64,000 nt of DNA from Bacteroides sp. CAG:1060_57_27 (GCA_001915575.1 MNQT01000012.1:62001-126000), one strand, 5' to 3'. Positions 40,877 through 50,669 are shown, numbered from the stretch's first letter. Notes: generated by a model from the sequence alone, not told the origin. A program made the numbers and translations.

Positions 40877-42625
40877 TTACTTGGATAATCTTTTAATAAA
40901 AAATTCTTTGTGCGGAGAGCCGGATTTCTCTATCTTGCCCTTTAGCCTGGAACGTTTCTTATAGACTGCGTTCACATCTTCCTCTTTCAGCAGCAGCGAC
41001 ATGGCGGAAGACGAGAAACCGGCATACCAGTAGCACATCAGGCGGAACTCCTCCTCCTTGAAATGCGGGAACTCTTCGCGCAGTTTCCTCATCACGTCAT
41101 CCTTGAACGTGTTGACGATGGACTCCAGCGCGCTGAAATCCCTGTCGCCGGAAAGCTCCGAGATGCTACCCTCCACGGCCTTGAGTATTTTCCTCTGCTT
41201 TGCGGCGGTAAGGCCGTAGGAGTAATACTGCCTGCATATTTCGTCGAGGAAGTTGAACTTGAGCCGGTACAGGTCGCCTATCTGCCGCCTGAACTCGGAA
41301 ATCGCCTCGCCGTTCCCTTCGCGGATATCCCTCGACAGCGAATCTATCCGCCTGTCCTTTTCGTCCAGCGCCCTCCTGTTCTCGCTCTCCGCCGCCTTCA
41401 TCTGCTCGACCATATCGCTAACCTGTCCCATGTAGCGTTCGGCCTCTACCTGCTTCTCCCTTATCTTGCGGTATGCCGACACCGCGACGGACACGACGGC
41501 CAGCGCGAGGACGGAGATGACGAGCCCGGCAATTATACGGTGCGAGCTAAGCCTGTATTCGTCATACTCGGCCTGTCTCTGGAAATAATCCTTCTGCGCA
41601 GACAAGACCGACTGGTTAAGGGTCATATACAGGAGAGAATCCTGTATCTGTATTGCATCTTCAATTCTGAACAATGCTTCTTTATAATTCTTCCTGTTCC
41701 GCTCAATCACATAATCCGTCAAAGAGATTGTCGCCTGTGATATCTTGTCGTATCCTACCAATGCCTCTATATTCTCTATTATCGAATCGGCATATTCATA
41801 GTTGCCGTCCAATGAATATGCATGCGCCAAATCCGAATAATCGCTGATTGTCGGTACATAGTCTAAGGAATCAATAAGGTAAGAGAAGATTTCTATGGTC
41901 TTTTCCGGTTCCGGAGTATCTGATTTGATTGCCGTAAGTGCAATCATCCTGAGACCTTGTCTATAAAGTTCTATATCGTGGTTGCCTTTCGCTATCTTGA
42001 TTATCTTCTGACAGATGCTATCGCTTTGGGCATATTTGTGCTGGTTATTCAGACTTGCAGCAATATCCAACAGACCATAGTTATAAAAATTCTCGTTCTC
42101 TGCCATATGGAAACAGTCACATGACAGCTGCGCATATTTATATTCGTCAGCAAAATTGTAATTTTGGCCGTATATCTCAGCCATTCCCCTGTAAATCAAG
42201 CCGAGGTAGAGCCAGTCTTCGTCTGCTCCGGCATATTTCTCAGCATTGGTGAAGGCTATTATAGCGTTGACGTAGTCCTTGTCGTTCTGCTGGACCCTGC
42301 CGTGATAGTAGTATGCCCTTGCCCGTTCGGCGTCGGTGCCGTGATCCCTGTACCACCTGACGGCCTCGAGGGTCAGGCTGTCGTCCGTAACGTCTATGTA
42401 GTTCTTGTCCAGGGCCATCGACTTCAGCAGGCAGTACCCGGCCCTGACTTTCGCCCTGCGGATCCTGCGGGAGTCTATCTTCCCGAGAGCCTGCAGCGCG
42501 CTGTCGGGACGCTCGGCGGCATAGGTCCCGATATCCTCGAGCTCCCTGTATGTACCTCTGTCGCACGAGCTTGCGGCGAGGGAAAGGAGTATTACGGTGA
42601 CGAATAGAAATGCTGTTCTTCTCAT
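40877..42625 (-). CDS. TPR-containing membrane protein with C-terminal HTH-like region
   Basis: A 582-residue protein: lipoprotein-type signal (lipobox LAASSC, Cys21), tetratricopeptide-like helices over about 30-350 (ARAYYYHGRVQQNDKDYVNAI, YKYAQLSCDCFHMAEN), a transmembrane helix (IIAGLVISVLALAVVSVAVSAY), a coiled coil (EAERYMGQVSDMVEQMKAAESENRR...) and a C-terminal domain with a degenerate LuxR-like helix-turn-helix (FRLMCYWYAGFSSSAMSLLL, VNAVYKKRSRLKGKI). In Bacteroidales such proteins often sit by NVEALA/propeller genes and may signal from periplasm to cytoplasm. Control of the adjacent peptide operon is inference. Confidence 0.8.
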   Translation of the reverse strand: MRRTAFLFVTVILLSLAASSCDRGTYRELEDIGTYAAERPDSALQALGKIDSRRIRRAKVRAGYCLLKSMALDKNYIDVTDDSLTLEAVRWYRDHGTDAERARAYYYHGRVQQNDKDYVNAIIAFTNAEKYAGADEDWLYLGLIYRGMAEIYGQNYNFADEYKYAQLSCDCFHMAENENFYNYGLLDIAASLNNQHKYAQSDSICQKIIKIAKGNHDIELYRQGLRMIALTAIKSDTPEPEKTIEIFSYLIDSLDYVPTISDYSDLAHAYSLDGNYEYADSIIENIEALVGYDKISQATISLTDYVIERNRKNYKEALFRIEDAIQIQDSLLYMTLNQSVLSAQKDYFQRQAEYDEYRLSSHRIIAGLVISVLALAVVSVAVSAYRKIREKQVEAERYMGQVSDMVEQMKAAESENRRALDEKDRRIDSLSRDIREGNGEAISEFRRQIGDLYRLKFNFLDEICRQYYSYGLTAAKQRKILKAVEGSISELSGDRDFSALESIVNTFKDDVMRKLREEFPHFKEEEFRLMCYWYAGFSSSAMSLLLKEEDVNAVYKKRSRLKGKIEKSGSPHKEFFIKRLSK

Positions 42626-42652
42626 GAGGCTGCCTGACTACCGACTGACAGA

Positions 42653-42660
42653 CAAAAATA
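42653..42660 (-). promoter_or_regulatory. TATTTTTG -7 box upstream of the TPR gene
   Basis: A minus-strand TATTTTTG 27 nt before the ATG, downstream of the pgk terminator. TTTC, not TTTG, is found at the -33 distance. Confidence 0.45.
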
Positions 42661-42681
42661 CGCATTTATTCCTTGAAACGA

Positions 42682-42711
42682 AAGACGGCCGCGCAGGTGC
42701 GCAGCCGTCTT
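42682..42711 (-). terminator. pgk terminator
   Basis: AAGACGGC and GCCGTCTT pair around an inner GCGC/GCGC stem; the minus-strand sequence continues TCGTTTC. Confidence 0.8.
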
Positions 42712-42747
42712 CTGGTATCGGTCGGTGTCCGCAGGGGACGCCGCAAA

Positions 42748-44001
42748 TTACTCGCGTATAGCCGCGATGCCGGGCAGATCCTTGCCCTCGAGAGCCTCGA
42801 GCATCGCGCCGCCGCCGGTGGATACATAGCTCACTTTCTTGGCATAGCCCATCTGGGTAACGGCCGCAACGGAGTCGCCGCCGCCTACGAGGGTGTATGC
42901 TCCCTTCTCGGTAGCCTGGGCGAGGTCCTCGGCAATCTGGAGGGTTCCCTTTGCGAAGGTCGGCATCTCGAACACGCCCACGGGGCCGTTCCAGAGCACG
43001 GTCTTGGAAGAGAGGATGACATCCTTCCATACGTCGAGCGAAGCCTGTGCGACGTCCATTCCCTCCCAGCCCTCGGGGATGTCGTTGGTGGGAACGACCT
43101 TGGTAGCGGCATCGTTGCTGAAGTCGTCGGCAACTACGGACTGGGTGGGAAGGTAGATGTTCACGCCCTTCTGCTTTGCCTTCTCGAGAATCTCGAGGGC
43201 CTGGGGCATCAGGTCGTCCTCATGCAGCGACTTGCCTATCTTGCCGCCCTGGGCCTTTACGAAGGTATATCCCATACCGCCGCCGATGATGAGGTTGTCG
43301 ACCTTCTCGAGCATGTTCTCGAGCACCGCGAGCTTGGAAGACACCTTGGAGCCTCCGATCACTGCGGTGAAGGGATGGCTGGCGTTCTTGAGCACGTTGT
43401 CGATAGCCTTGATCTCGCCCTCCATAAGGTAGCCGAACATCTTGTCGTTGGGGAAGTACTTGGCTATGAGAGCGGTCGATGCGTGTGCGCGGTGAGCGGT
43501 GCCGAACGCGTCGTTGATGTAGCAGTCCGCGTAGGATGCGAGGGTCTTGGTGAACTCCTTCTGGCTCTCCTTGACGGCAGCCTTGGCGGCCTTCTTCTCC
43601 TCGTCGGTGGCATCCTCTGCGAGTCCGCGGGGCTTGCCTTCCTCCTCGGCGTAGAAGCGGAGGTTCTCGAGCAGCAGAGCCTCGCCGGGCTTGAGGGCTG
43701 CAACCTCGTCCTGTGCCTTCTGGCAGTCGGGAGCAAACTTCACAGGCACTCCGAGACACTCGGAGACATGGGCCACGATGTGCTTGAGGGAGTATTTGTC
43801 GGTCACTCCCTTGGGACGTCCGAGATGAGACATGATGATGAGGGAGCCGCCTCCGGCAAGCACCTTCTTGAGGGTGGGGATAGCCGCACGGATACGGGTG
43901 TCGTCCGTAATCTCGAACTTGTCGTTGAGGGGGACGTTGAAGTCTACGCGGACGATGGCTTTCTTGCCCGCGAAATCGTAAGTGTCTATGTGTTGCTGCA
44001 T
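42748..44001 (-). CDS. pgk: Phosphoglycerate kinase
   Basis: Glycolytic ATP-forming kinase of 417 residues. From the Met at 44001 ([15 protein letters not shown]), the signature [10 protein letters not shown] is followed by [29 protein letters not shown] and the nucleotide-binding [10 protein letters not shown] and GGGDSVAAV. The frame continues to 44070, but that segment contains the overlapping divergent promoter region and is not family-like. Divergent from a methyltransferase gene. A TAACTTTG box lies at 44035-44042. Confidence 0.97.
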   Translation of the reverse strand: MQQHIDTYDFAGKKAIVRVDFNVPLNDKFEITDDTRIRAAIPTLKKVLAGGGSLIIMSHLGRPKGVTDKYSLKHIVAHVSECLGVPVKFAPDCQKAQDEVAALKPGEALLLENLRFYAEEEGKPRGLAEDATDEEKKAAKAAVKESQKEFTKTLASYADCYINDAFGTAHRAHASTALIAKYFPNDKMFGYLMEGEIKAIDNVLKNASHPFTAVIGGSKVSSKLAVLENMLEKVDNLIIGGGMGYTFVKAQGGKIGKSLHEDDLMPQALEILEKAKQKGVNIYLPTQSVVADDFSNDAATKVVPTNDIPEGWEGMDVAQASLDVWKDVILSSKTVLWNGPVGVFEMPTFAKGTLQIAEDLAQATEKGAYTLVGGGDSVAAVTQMGYAKKVSYVSTGGGAMLEALEGKDLPGIAAIRE

Positions 44002-44034
44002 AATGATATAGAGTATAATTGTTTGTCCGAAAGG

Positions 44035-44063
44035 CAAAGTTAGCAATTTTATCAATATCTTTG
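44035..44063. promoter_or_regulatory. Divergent boxes for pgk and the methyltransferase gene
   Basis: A minus-strand TAACTTTG (44042 to 44035) faces pgk. A plus-strand TATCTTTG (44056-44063) lies 5 nt before the ATG at 44069, predicting a leaderless mRNA for the methyltransferase. Confidence 0.6.
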
Positions 44064-44068
44064 CAGCC

Positions 44069-44992
44069 ATGACAGAATTTCCCGGTGCATTTTGGAAAGA
44101 TTACGAGCTTGTCGACTCCGGCGACGGGGAGAAGCTCGAGAGGTTCGGCCCCTACCGCATCATACGGCCCGAGCCCAAGGCCCTGTGGGCTAAATCCATG
44201 GACGGCTCCGAGTGGCTCAGGACGGCGCACACGCGCTTCCGTCCCGGAGCAGGCTTCGGCAAGGCCGGAAAGGAGGAGAGCGGCACCTGGGAGCGTCTCA
44301 GACGCAGCGAAGACCAGTGGTACATACGCTACGGCGGCTCGGAAGGCGGGCCGGAGTTCTCGCTGAGGCTGGGTCTGACCTCGTTCAAGCATGTGGGAGT
44401 CTTCCCCGAGCAGGCGCCCAACTGGGACTACATCTACCGCAGCACCCGCGATCTCTCCGCCCGGCTCGGCCGTGCTCCCAGGGTGCTCAACCTGTTCGCA
44501 TACACCGGAGCGGCATCGCTCGCGGCTAAGGCCGCAGGAGCCGACGTGACACACCTCGACTCGGTAAGGCAGGTGGTCACCTGGGCAAGGGGCAACATGG
44601 AACGCTCAGGGCTCGACGGCATACGCTGGGTGGTCGAGGACGCGATGAAGTTCGTCCGGCGCGAGCAGCGCAGGGGCAATGTCTACGACGGCATAATAAT
44701 GGACCCGCCGGCATACGGCCACGGCCCCGACGGCGAGAAGTGGAAACTGGATGAGTGCCTGTTCGACATGATGCTCTCCATAAACGGCATCCTCTCCCGC
44801 AGGGACTCGTTCCTCGTGCTCAACCTCTACTCCAACGGCTTCTCCCCTCTTATGGGAGAGACCGTGGTCAGGCAGGCGTTCGGTCTGGGCACAGACGCTC
44901 GGGACTGCGAAATGCAGACGGGAGAGCTCGCCCTCTCCGACAGTTTCGGCAAGTCCCTCCCGTTATCGGTGGTACTCCGGCTGAAGCGCTGA
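44069..44992 (+). CDS. Class I SAM-dependent methyltransferase (RlmI/RlmK-like)
   Basis: Probable rRNA or other RNA methyltransferase of 307 residues. An N-terminal domain contains [11 protein letters not shown]. The catalytic domain has [26 protein letters not shown] as SAM-binding motif and [17 protein letters not shown] as the DPPAY-type active site near residue 210, as in the RlmI group (PF10672). The exact RNA target is not evident. Transcribed alone; the gene after it is convergent. Confidence 0.85.
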   Translation: MTEFPGAFWKDYELVDSGDGEKLERFGPYRIIRPEPKALWAKSMDGSEWLRTAHTRFRPGAGFGKAGKEESGTWERLRRSEDQWYIRYGGSEGGPEFSLRLGLTSFKHVGVFPEQAPNWDYIYRSTRDLSARLGRAPRVLNLFAYTGAASLAAKAAGADVTHLDSVRQVVTWARGNMERSGLDGIRWVVEDAMKFVRREQRRGNVYDGIIMDPPAYGHGPDGEKWKLDECLFDMMLSINGILSRRDSFLVLNLYSNGFSPLMGETVVRQAFGLGTDARDCEMQTGELALSDSFGKSLPLSVVLRLKR

Positions 44993-45038
44993 GCCTCCGG
45001 CGTGAAACCGGCCGGCACAACGCCGCGGCGCACTGCCG

Positions 45039-48000
45039 TCACGACGGCCTCTGTCCGGTCGAAGTCTCTATCATATCGGCAAACTCGTCTATCAAGGCGT
45101 CCGCGCTTTCGGCCTCGCCGTTCGAGCGCAGCACGTCCGAGAGCATGTAGATATAGCTTCCCGCCATTTCGAACTCGCTGACGCCCCAGTCATAGAAGTC
45201 GAGGTAGAAGGATGCGGTATGGAGCAGCTCCGGCGCCAGCCTGTCTGCAAGGGCGCGCGCCTTCTCGGGCTGTCCGAGCCTGTAGTAGTCCTGGACGGCG
45301 CTGACGACCATGTAGTCGTTGCCGGAGAAGCCGAGGGGAATCGCCTCTATCGGATAGTGCGCCATCACCTGTTCGCAGCGGTCGAGCATCTCGAGGGCAC
45401 GGTCGTTCTCGCCCGCCCGCATAAAGGCTTCGGCGGAAGTCACGAACAGCGTGCGCAGCGACATGACGCCGAGATGCGTGTAGTGGTTCTGATAGTCGAT
45501 GAAGTAGTCGCCCGCAGACACCGCGTCGAAGCTGTACACCTCGGTCATCAGGCGGTAGAGCTCGTCCGTATCGACAAATCCTGCCTGAGTGGTGGTGGTC
45601 TTGTTCTTTATGGGCACGAACTTGAACGAATAGCCCTGGTACTCGAGATATTCCTTGATGCCTATGTTGAGGTCGCCGCCCATGCTGAGCAGGTTTATGG
45701 GCCTGTCCCACTCGTATCCCGAGAGCAGGTCGAGCATGAAGAGTTCGGGCTTGGAGATATAGTCCTTGTCCTGAGGAATCGTGAGGATTATCGAGTCGGG
45801 AATCTGCGAGGCGTACTTCTCGTCGAGGATTCCGCTCTTTATGACGTTCTCCCTGTTGACGGGCACAGAAATCTTGCGCGAGGCTATATAGTCCACCTTG
45901 CGGCCGCTCGACATCGGAGCCTTGACCTGGGGATGCTTGAACAGGGTCATCACGTCACGTATGTCCATAACCTCCTCGCGCAGGTCGAGTATGGGTATCC
46001 ACTCGTTGGTTCCGTACAGATACTGATCCTGACCTACCGTCAGGGGCAGCGGGGCCGACTCGTTGACAGCCCATTTCATCTGGTCGATGTGCCAGTCGGT
46101 GCCGAGCAGCGAGGTGTTGCATATCCTGACGTCGGTGCGCACGTCCTCCACCTCCTGGGCGTACCACAGGGGGAAGGTGTCGTTGTCGCCGTGGGTGATG
46201 AGTATGCCGTCGGGGCCTACGGAGTTGAGGTAGTTCCTGGCCATTTCCACGGCGGTGCGCCTGTTGGAGCGGTCATGGTCGTCCCAGTTCTGTGCGCCCA
46301 TAAGGACGGGCACGAACAGGCAGGCCACGCTCAGACCGGCCGCAGAGGCAAGCTGTCCGCGGCCCTTGAGAAGCTTCTGCACGAGCATGTACAGCCCCGC
46401 GACGCCCATTCCTATCCATGCGCCGAAGAAGTAGAACGAACCCGCGTAGGCATAGTCCCTCTCACGCACCTGGTAGGGCTGCTGGTTGAGGTACAGCACT
46501 ATCGCTATGCCCGTCATGAAGAACATCAGGAAATTGAGCCAGCACCCGCGCCTGTCCTTGTCGAACTGCGCGAACAGTCCGAGCAGGCCGAGTATCAGCG
46601 GCAGGAAGAAGTAGTGGTTCTTGCCCTTGTCCTGCGAGAGCGTCGCAGGCGCACCGCTCTGGTCGCCGAGGCGTATGTCGTCTATGAACTTGATCCCGCT
46701 CTCCCAGTTGCCGTGGAAGATGTCCCCGGGCACTGGGGCGTGAATCTGGTTCTGGCGTCCGACGAAGTTCCACATGAAGTAGCGCCAGTACATCCAGTTC
46801 ATCTGGTAGTCGAAGAAGAAGCGCAGGTTCGCGCCCATAGTCGGCTTGCGGTAGCTCGCTCCGGGGACTTTCTTCCCTTCGCCGTCCTTCATGTACGAGA
46901 GGTAGAACTCTTCGTAGCGGCCGTCGGGGCTGGTCGCCCACATGCGGGGGAAGAGCATCTTGCCCTCGGGAAGGTATTCGGCGTCGAGGGGTGCCTCGGC
47001 CTTCACGTACTTGCCGTCGAGGGGTGCCCAGTAGCTGTCGGACTTGATGTCGTACGGAGCCCCGAAGTACTGCCCGTACAGCAGTGGTGTCGAACCGTAC
47101 TGCTCGCGGGAGAGGTAGCGCACCAGGGTGAAGGCGTTGTCGGGCTGGTATTCGTTGGTAGGGGTCTTCGCGCAGGAGCGTATGATGTCTATGCTGAATA
47201 CCGAGAAGCCTATTATTATAGTCGTGAGGCAGAGCAGCGAGGTGTTCCAGAACACCTTGCCCCTGCGCAGCGTGGCGAATATCCCCCAGAAGCACAGAGC
47301 GAGCAGCACCGCCATGAAGAACACGGCGCCGCTGTTGTACGGCAGGCCGAGCACGTTCACGAACAGCAGGTCGGTATATGCGGCGAGCTTGGGCAGCACG
47401 GGGATTATCACGAACAGTATCAGTGCCAGTATGAATACGCCGACGGCGAATATCTTGAGCCAGCCCCAGAAGTTCAGCCTGCGGTCGCCCATCTTGCGGT
47501 AGTAGTACATGAACACGAGCGCGGGGATGGTCAGCAGGTTGAGCAGGTGCACCCCGATGCTCATTCCCATGAGGAAGGCTATCAGCACTATCCACTTGTC
47601 TGCATGCGGCCTGTCGGCACGGTCGTACCACATGGTCATCGCCCAGAACACCAGCGCGGTGAACAGCGAGGACATCGCATACACCTCTCCTTCGACCGCG
47701 GAGAACCAGAAAGTGTCGGAGAAACAGTAGGCAAGCGCGCCCACGAGGCCGGAACCCATTATCGCCACGGCCTGCGCGGAGCTGTAGCTGCCGTCCGGGG
47801 CGGGGAGTATCATGCGCCGCACGAACCATACTACCGTAAGGTACAGCAGCATTATGGTAAGGGCGGAGCACAGGGCGCTCCCGGCGTTCACCAGTATGGC
47901 GGCGTGCATGTTGTCGCCGAAAAGGGTGAATATACGCGATATGAGCTGGAACATCGGGTTTCCGGGAGGGTGGCCGACTTCCAGCTTGTAGGACGAGGCG

Positions 48001-48125
48001 ATGAACTCGCCGCAGTCCCAGAACGATGCCGAAGGCTCTATAGTCAGAAGATATACCACTGCCGAGACCGCAAACGCGGCAAGCGCGCATATCCTGTGGA
48101 AAAGGGTGAACTTTCTCTGATTCAT
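45039..48125 (-). CDS. DUF2723 protein, TMEM260/GT117-like glycosyltransferase
   Basis: A large integral membrane protein of 1028 residues. The Met at 48125 (MNQRKFTLFHRICALAAFAV) starts the first helix. The conserved SASFWDCGEFIASSYKLEVGHPPGNPMF supplies the acidic residues expected of a GT-C type transferase active site facing the periplasm. About a dozen membrane helices cover roughly 10-620, followed by a soluble C-terminal region. Human TMEM260 is an O-mannosyltransferase; a role in protein O-glycosylation here is inference. A TATCTTTG box at 48147-48154 precedes it. Confidence 0.88.
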   Translation of the reverse strand: MNQRKFTLFHRICALAAFAVSAVVYLLTIEPSASFWDCGEFIASSYKLEVGHPPGNPMFQLISRIFTLFGDNMHAAILVNAGSALCSALTIMLLYLTVVWFVRRMILPAPDGSYSSAQAVAIMGSGLVGALAYCFSDTFWFSAVEGEVYAMSSLFTALVFWAMTMWYDRADRPHADKWIVLIAFLMGMSIGVHLLNLLTIPALVFMYYYRKMGDRRLNFWGWLKIFAVGVFILALILFVIIPVLPKLAAYTDLLFVNVLGLPYNSGAVFFMAVLLALCFWGIFATLRRGKVFWNTSLLCLTTIIIGFSVFSIDIIRSCAKTPTNEYQPDNAFTLVRYLSREQYGSTPLLYGQYFGAPYDIKSDSYWAPLDGKYVKAEAPLDAEYLPEGKMLFPRMWATSPDGRYEEFYLSYMKDGEGKKVPGASYRKPTMGANLRFFFDYQMNWMYWRYFMWNFVGRQNQIHAPVPGDIFHGNWESGIKFIDDIRLGDQSGAPATLSQDKGKNHYFFLPLILGLLGLFAQFDKDRRGCWLNFLMFFMTGIAIVLYLNQQPYQVRERDYAYAGSFYFFGAWIGMGVAGLYMLVQKLLKGRGQLASAAGLSVACLFVPVLMGAQNWDDHDRSNRRTAVEMARNYLNSVGPDGILITHGDNDTFPLWYAQEVEDVRTDVRICNTSLLGTDWHIDQMKWAVNESAPLPLTVGQDQYLYGTNEWIPILDLREEVMDIRDVMTLFKHPQVKAPMSSGRKVDYIASRKISVPVNRENVIKSGILDEKYASQIPDSIILTIPQDKDYISKPELFMLDLLSGYEWDRPINLLSMGGDLNIGIKEYLEYQGYSFKFVPIKNKTTTTQAGFVDTDELYRLMTEVYSFDAVSAGDYFIDYQNHYTHLGVMSLRTLFVTSAEAFMRAGENDRALEMLDRCEQVMAHYPIEAIPLGFSGNDYMVVSAVQDYYRLGQPEKARALADRLAPELLHTASFYLDFYDWGVSEFEMAGSYIYMLSDVLRSNGEAESADALIDEFADMIETSTGQRPS

Positions 48126-48146
48126 AACAACAGACAAGTAAGACCG

Positions 48147-48175
48147 CAAAGATACATCAAGAATCGCTATCTTTG
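48147..48175. promoter_or_regulatory. Divergent TATCTTTG boxes
   Basis: A minus-strand TATCTTTG (48154 to 48147) serves the DUF2723 gene, and a plus-strand TATCTTTG (48168-48175), 6 nt before the ATG at 48182, serves the SUI1-like gene. Confidence 0.6.
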
Positions 48176-48181
48176 CAAAAA

Positions 48182-48538
48182 ATGTACTCAATGGAGAGAG
48201 ACAACTGGAAAAAACGTCTCGGAGTCGTGTATTCCACCGACCCGGACTTCGAATATACCATGGACGACGCGGCCCCGCAGCGACAGACCCTGCCGGCCGG
48301 AAAGCAAAGGCTCACCGTGAGGATAGACCGCAGGCAGCGGGCCGGAAAGCAGGTCACGCTCGTCGAAGGGTTCGTGGGCACTGACGACGACCTCGCGGCA
48401 CTGGCCAAGACGCTGAAGACCCGCTGCGGCGTCGGAGGCACGGCCAAGGACGGAGAGATCACGGTCCAGGGAGACCTCAGGGACAAGGTGGTCGCCCTGC
48501 TGACATCCATGGGGTACAACGCAAAGAGAGGCAACTGA
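48182..48538 (+). CDS. SUI1/YciH-like translation factor
   Basis: A 118-residue protein with a bacterial eIF1/SUI1 domain in its C-terminal half: RLTVRIDRRQRAGKQVTLVEGFVG, then LAALAKTLKTRCGVGGTAKDGEITVQG and DKVVALLTSMGY. Bacterial YciH proteins may affect initiation fidelity, but their role is weakly known. The ATG at 48182 is preferred because of the promoter box; a second ATG lies at 48191. The stop overlaps the DUF4271 start as TGATG, and the gene heads a run including hemD-like, rnpA and yidD. Confidence 0.9.
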   Translation: MYSMERDNWKKRLGVVYSTDPDFEYTMDDAAPQRQTLPAGKQRLTVRIDRRQRAGKQVTLVEGFVGTDDDLAALAKTLKTRCGVGGTAKDGEITVQGDLRDKVVALLTSMGYNAKRGN

Positions 48539-49251
48539 TGCCGCCGGACAGCATCATACCCGGACATCTGGAGATGTCGCGGCTTCCGCTGCAGGACATG
48601 CCGGCCCTTCCGGTATGGGACGAGGTGCTCTCCAACAAGCTGCTCGTCGTGCTGGCCGTGATACTGATGATACTCTTTGCCGGACAGGCCTTCAGGCTGC
48701 TGCCCCCGCTGCTCTACAGCGTCGGACGACCCAGGGGTAGCGCCGGACTGGAATACAATCTCGGACTCAGCGCGATGCGCAACCACATCGCCCTCGTCTG
48801 CCTGCTGCCCTTCGCCCTTATCTGCTCCCGCTACGGCCTCTACGCTCCGGACTTCATGCAGAAGGTCCCTCCCCAGTGGCAGTCGGCCGCCGTCATTGCC
48901 GTCTTCCTCGGCTTCACGGCATTCAGGGCCCTGTGCTATCTGATCATGGTAAACAGGCGCTTCGGAAAGGAGACCTCTTCAGCCGCAAGGAGATGCGCCT
49001 ATTCGTTCTTCATACTCCTGACCTTCGCGATGCTCATCCTCGTCGGCATATTCAGCATCACCGGAGGCATTTCAGCCCGTGCGGCAAGGCTTGTCCTTTT
49101 GACCGTCATCGGGCTGTCTTTCCTGATGTCGGGAGTGCGGTCCGCGCAAATTTTAGCACAGCATTGCAATGGTTTGGCCGCTTTTTTGTATCTTTGCGGA
49201 CTTGAACTTATGCCGGCAACCTTGTTGGTGCTGAGCGCAGTAGTGTTATAA
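48538..49251 (+). CDS. DUF4271 integral membrane protein
   Basis: A 237-residue protein with about seven membrane helices (LLVVLAVILMILFAG, HIALVCLLPFALIC, AAVIAVFLGFTAFRALCYLIM, FFILLTFAMLILVGIFSI and more). It matches the Bacteroidetes family DUF4271, usually found just before the uroporphyrinogen-III synthase-like gene. Function is unknown. A TATCTTTG box at 49189-49196 lies inside its 3' end and may drive the next genes. Confidence 0.85.
   Translation: MPPDSIIPGHLEMSRLPLQDMPALPVWDEVLSNKLLVVLAVILMILFAGQAFRLLPPLLYSVGRPRGSAGLEYNLGLSAMRNHIALVCLLPFALICSRYGLYAPDFMQKVPPQWQSAAVIAVFLGFTAFRALCYLIMVNRRFGKETSSAARRCAYSFFILLTFAMLILVGIFSITGGISARAARLVLLTVIGLSFLMSGVRSAQILAQHCNGLAAFLYLCGLELMPATLLVLSAVVL
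49164..49196 (+). promoter_or_regulatory. Internal promoter candidate before the hemD-like gene
   Basis: TTG at 49164-49166, a 22-nt spacer and TATCTTTG at 49189-49196, all within the DUF4271 coding end, about 58 nt before the next ATG. Confidence 0.45.
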
Positions 49252-49254
49252 AAG

Positions 49255-49989
49255 ATGAAAATACTCGTTTCTCAACAGGTTCCTTCCAATTTTGCGCCCT
49301 TCGAGGCAATAGAGAGCAAATACGGCGCAAGTCTGGAATTTCATCCGTTCTATGTGACCGAGCCCCTTTCGGCAAAGGAATTCCGCGCAGAGAAGATAAA
49401 CCTGCCCGACTACAGCGCAGTCGTGTTCTCTTCGAGGCTCGTAATCGACGCTTACTTCAGGCTCTGCGACGAGATGCGCTTCAAAGTGCCCGAAACCATG
49501 AAATACTTCTGTTCGACGGAGGCCGTGGCGATGTACCTGCAGAAGCACATAGTCTACCGCAAGCGCAAGATTTTCTTCGGCAACGGCACACCGGAATCCA
49601 TAGTCGCCCAGATCGGGTCCAAGCACAAGGGGGAGAAGTTCCTCATCGCCTCGTCGGTAGGCTCCAACATGGATGCCCTGACCTCCCGCTTCGACAGCGC
49701 CGGGCTGGACTACACTCTCGGAACCCTCGTAAAGGCCGTGCCCCAGGACCTTCGTTCCCTGGACATCAAGTCATACAACCTCATCGTGATGTTCAACCCT
49801 TCCGACGTGATATCGCTGAAGGAAAACTTCCCCGACTACAGCCAGGGGGACACCAGGCTCATGTCTTTCGGCAGGTCCGTGGTTCCCGCAATGGAAGAGG
49901 CCGGTTTCACCGTGAACGCCAAGGCACCTACGCCCGAGGCTCCCTCGGTAGGCAAGGCTATCGAACTCTATCTTGCAGAAAACTCCTGA
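49255..49989 (+). CDS. Uroporphyrinogen-III synthase-like protein
   Basis: A 244-residue HemD-fold protein: MKILVSQQVPSNFAPFEAIESKYG, DYSAVVFSSRLVIDAYF, and a C-terminal RLMSFGRSVVPAMEEAGFTVNAKAPTPEAPSV. The family synthesises the ring of uroporphyrinogen III in tetrapyrrole pathways, but no other heme genes are in the window, and Bacteroidales often carry this gene by rnpA irrespective of heme synthesis, so the enzymatic role is uncertain. It ends 1 nt before the rnpA start codon. Confidence 0.85.
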   Translation: MKILVSQQVPSNFAPFEAIESKYGASLEFHPFYVTEPLSAKEFRAEKINLPDYSAVVFSSRLVIDAYFRLCDEMRFKVPETMKYFCSTEAVAMYLQKHIVYRKRKIFFGNGTPESIVAQIGSKHKGEKFLIASSVGSNMDALTSRFDSAGLDYTLGTLVKAVPQDLRSLDIKSYNLIVMFNPSDVISLKENFPDYSQGDTRLMSFGRSVVPAMEEAGFTVNAKAPTPEAPSVGKAIELYLAENS

Positions 49990-49990
49990 T

Positions 49991-50395
49991 ATGGGCTCCG
50001 CCGCGGCTGAAACCTTCTCAAAGGAGGAAAGGCTCTGCGGAAAGGCTGCCGTTTCCGCACTCGTTTCCGGAGGGAAATGGGGCGGGACCGCACATCTGAG
50101 GTACTGCTGGCTATACCGTGAGGACGGGCAGCCCAGCCGCATGCTCGTCTCCGTACCGAAGAGATATTTCAAGCGGGCCGTCAGGCGCAACCTGCTCAAG
50201 CGCCGCATGCGCGAGGCATATCGCACGCAGAAAGCCCTCCTGGGATGCGACGGCGTCGACTTCATGCTCGCATGGTCGTCCAAGGAGTGCGGCGACTGGC
50301 TGACCGTGCGCGACGAAGTGGCGGCGGCCCTTACGCGTATCGGCAAGGCCGCAAGGCAGCGCGGGTCCGGGCAGCAGAACGACAGCGTAAGATGA
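49991..50395 (+). CDS. rnpA: Ribonuclease P protein component
   Basis: Protein subunit of RNase P, 134 residues. The RNA-binding RNR-type motif appears as [22 protein letters not shown], with the usual N-terminal [20 protein letters not shown]. The ATG at 49991 is chosen; the frame reaches a TTG at 49973 inside the previous gene. Its stop overlaps the yidD start as ATGA. rpmH and dnaA, common neighbours elsewhere, are absent. Confidence 0.94.
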   Translation: MGSAAAETFSKEERLCGKAAVSALVSGGKWGGTAHLRYCWLYREDGQPSRMLVSVPKRYFKRAVRRNLLKRRMREAYRTQKALLGCDGVDFMLAWSSKECGDWLTVRDEVAAALTRIGKAARQRGSGQQNDSVR

Positions 50396-50646
50396 GCAGC
50401 CGCGCCGCCAGCTTCAGGAACGCCGTGCGCAAGGTGCTCTCGTTCCCGTTCATACTGCTGATAAAGTTCTACCAGCTCTGCATTTCGCCCCTCAAGCCGC
50501 CGACCTGCCGTTTTACCCCCACATGCTCTCAGTACGCCCTCGAGGCGTTCCGCAAGTACGGGCCGCTGAAAGGATTCTGGCTCAGCTTCAAAAGAATAAT
50601 CCGCTGCCACCCGTGGGGAGGCAGCGGATATGATCCTGTTCCATAG
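50392..50646 (+). CDS. yidD: Membrane protein insertion efficiency factor YidD
   Basis: An 84-residue protein with the complete YidD pattern: [33 protein letters not shown] and [15 protein letters not shown]. It has an amphipathic N-terminus and conserved Cys residues. It acts in the inner membrane with the YidC insertion pathway. Its start codon overlaps the rnpA stop, so the two are translationally coupled. Confidence 0.95.
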   Translation: MSSRAASFRNAVRKVLSFPFILLIKFYQLCISPLKPPTCRFTPTCSQYALEAFRKYGPLKGFWLSFKRIIRCHPWGGSGYDPVP

Positions 50647-50669
50647 GACGTCACAGGGACGGGCCCGGA

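Noticed and set aside
45219..48320. 1033-codon open frame on the plus strand over the DUF2723 gene
   Set aside because: It is the shadow of a GC-rich membrane protein gene; its translation is low-complexity His/Glu/Val-rich and matches no family.
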